Origin: CAVONB01 sp963697205
Lineage (GTDB): Bacteria; Pseudomonadota; Alphaproteobacteria; Rhizobiales; Hyphomicrobiaceae
DNA: 64,000 nucleotides
Direction of reading: 5' to 3'
Assembly (NCBI GenBank): GCA_963697205.1
Contig: CAVONB010000006.1
Span: forward strand, 310,001 to 374,000
In this document: positions 62,768 to 64,000 of the stretch, one piece after another
How positions within the stretch are numbered: the stretch's first letter is position 1
Layout of the letters: every line of letters starts with the position of its first letter
Program-made: the position numbers and the translations under genes
The notes under the pieces: generated by a model
Seen by the model: only the letters and a program-made list of their open reading frames with translations
Told to the model about the DNA's origin: nothing
The model's database searches: none

Positions 62768-63553
62768 TTAATGGGCGTCGCGCCGCGCGGCCATGCGCAC
62801 CGGGCGATCGCCCGGGCTCGACGCGATCTCCTTGATCAGCTTGTTCAGCATTGCCCGCCCGAAGGTGTCGAAATTTTCCGCCACCAGCACGAACCCGCCC
62901 GGCCCGCCGATCACGTTCTCCCGGTAGTAGTTCTCAAGCCCACCCGGCGGGTGCGTGTGCGCCGGATTCCAGGGCAGCGGCGTGTCGGACAGGATGACGA
63001 GCCCGTTGATCGTGACGCCCTGTTCCACGGCGGAATCGCGCGCGAAGCGGGGCTCGCGGCCGTGCGTGTTGGTGCCGTCGCCGGAGATGTCGATCACCCG
63101 GCGCGGCGCCTCGAACGGCGTGCGCGCGAACTGCTGCATGGAGAAGTCGATGGCGGCACCGATCGAGGTCCGGTCCATGAACGCCCGCGGCGCAGCCACG
63201 AGCTCGGTGGCAAAGGCCTTCGCCTCCGCAGCCGACGAGATCACGCGCCAGTCGATCACCACGCGCTGGGCCGAATAGCCCGACCATTCGCAAAACAGCA
63301 CGCCGATCCGCTGGTTCTCGCCCGTGCTGATGGCCTCGATCACCCTGGGATCGGTCAGCGCCGCGGCGTAGCCGTCGCGCTGCAGGCGGAACTCGCGCTC
63401 GTCCACGCTGCGCGAGATGTCCGCGCACATGACTAGCAGCAGATCGACTTTCTCCGCCGAGGCCGCCGGCGTCGGCCTGAGCGCCCAAACGAGCGCGGCG
63501 AGGAGGATCGGCAGGCAGGCTGCAAAAAGGCTTCGGCGCAACGATGACATCAT
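62768..63553 (-). CDS. DUF1194 (von Willebrand A-like) exported protein
   Basis: A 261-residue protein with an N-terminal signal/anchor segment (FAACLPILLAALVWAL) and a domain of the DUF1194 type. DISRS at residues 45-49 matches the MIDAS metal-binding DxSxS of vWA domains, and ISGDGTNTHG carries the later metal-loop residues. DUF1194 proteins are common in Alphaproteobacteria and have no known function; an extracytoplasmic binding role is inferred. Either of two adjacent ATGs (63553 or 63550) may be used. It is divergent from the MFS transporter. Confidence 0.85.
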   Translation of the reverse strand: MMSSLRRSLFAACLPILLAALVWALRPTPAASAEKVDLLLVMCADISRSVDEREFRLQRDGYAAALTDPRVIEAISTGENQRIGVLFCEWSGYSAQRVVIDWRVISSAAEAKAFATELVAAPRAFMDRTSIGAAIDFSMQQFARTPFEAPRRVIDISGDGTNTHGREPRFARDSAVEQGVTINGLVILSDTPLPWNPAHTHPPGGLENYYRENVIGGPGGFVLVAENFDTFGRAMLNKLIKEIASSPGDRPVRMAARRDAH

Positions 63554-63771
63554 GACCACCCGTGTTGTGGCACTGAGGTCCACAAGCTTAGGGCAGGAAC
63601 TTGGCCGCGACCAAGGCACGAGGCCGTGATCGCCACCGATGGCGCGCGTCCCCGGCAGGGCAGCTGCGCGCCCATTGTGCCTTGCAGTCGCTCCGTGTTT
63701 GCGGGACACCCGGCCATCCGGTGCGGCAGGCAAGGTGGCCAGCCCGCGGGCCGTCGACACCAGGCGAGCAC

Positions 63772-64000
63772 ATGAGCCAGGCCGAACCCCTGACACGACG
63801 GCGCACGATCATCGTCACCCTGACGGTGGCAACCGCTCTGTTCATGCAGAACCTCGACGGCACCGTGCTGTCGACCGCGATTCCGACCATGGCCCGGGAT
63901 TTCGGCATCAGCCCGGTCGACCTGAAGCTGGCGCTGACCGCCTATCTTCTGGCACTCGCCGTCTTCATTCCCGCCTCGGGCTGGATGGCCGACCGCTACG
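63772..64000 (+). CDS. MFS transporter, DHA2 family (3' part outside the window)
   Basis: The start of a 14-helix drug:H+ antiporter-like protein; about 76 residues are visible. The first helix contains LFMQNLDGTVLSTAIPTMA, with LDGTVL corresponding to the family's motif D1 (LDxTVVNVALP), and the second helix begins the loop with SGWMADRY (motif A). This assigns it to the EmrB/QacA DHA2 group. The promoter region (219 bases) is shared with the DUF1194 gene. Confidence 0.88.
   Translation, partial: MSQAEPLTRRRTIIVTLTVATALFMQNLDGTVLSTAIPTMARDFGISPVDLKLALTAYLLALAVFIPASGWMADRY

Overview
The window is high-GC chromosomal DNA of an alphaproteobacterium, most likely from the Hyphomicrobiales (Rhizobiales). 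The evidence is gene order and protein types: tRNA-Leu(TAG)-tig-clpP-clpX-lon-hup, followed by rpsB-tsf-pyrH-frr-uppS-cdsA-dxr-rseP-bamA-lpxD-fabZ-lpxA-lpxI-lpxB. Lipid A synthesis uses LpxI, ribosomal protein S2 carries a C-terminal extension, and argG and rlmN lie close together. No phage, insertion sequence, CRISPR array or rRNA operon was seen.

Layout. 1-7.8 kb: a truncated SDR oxidoreductase, an alpha/beta hydrolase, an unrecognised two-gene membrane operon and the cytochrome c maturation genes ccmC-ccmD-ccmG. 7.8-20 kb: a PIF1-like helicase, two related membrane proteins, an M29 aminopeptidase, typA, two tandem J-domain proteins, a TerC protein, argG, a PsiE-like protein and a secreted HExxH protein. 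20-33.8 kb: a TRAP-type binding protein without a signal peptide, a Ca2+/Na+ antiporter, an SLC13 permease, a kappa-class GST-like isomerase, several low-complexity or membrane proteins, rlmN, the sulfur/alanine-editing set cysK-alaX-sseA, and an outer membrane barrel protein. 34-41.5 kb: the proteostasis block. 42.6-58.6 kb: translation start-up genes running into isoprenoid, phospholipid, outer-membrane assembly and lipid A genes. 58.8-64 kb: a small glycine-rich protein, smc, a DUF1194 protein and the start of a DHA2-type MFS transporter.

How the parts work together. tig, clpP, clpX and lon cover nascent-chain folding and regulated proteolysis. rpsB, tsf and frr act in translation and pyrH makes UDP. 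uppS, cdsA and dxr feed the undecaprenyl, CDP-diacylglycerol and isoprenoid pools. rseP and bamA control and build the outer membrane, and lpxD, fabZ, lpxA, lpxI and lpxB make the lipid A disaccharide.

The most conspicuous anomaly is a set of 16 apparent one-base indels, 15 of them between 34.7 and 55.4 kb. They interrupt tig, clpX, lon, tsf, pyrH, cdsA, dxr, bamA and lpxA; one more interrupts the large membrane protein at 2.7-5.6 kb. Ten of the 13 extra bases fall in a CGA trinucleotide. So many essential genes cannot all be broken in a living cell, so these genes are annotated as intact genes with sequence-level frameshifts. Other points of interest are tandem paralogous pairs of unknown function, an LpxI with a long extra C-terminal region, two perfect long hairpins, and a repeat-rich clpP-clpX gap.
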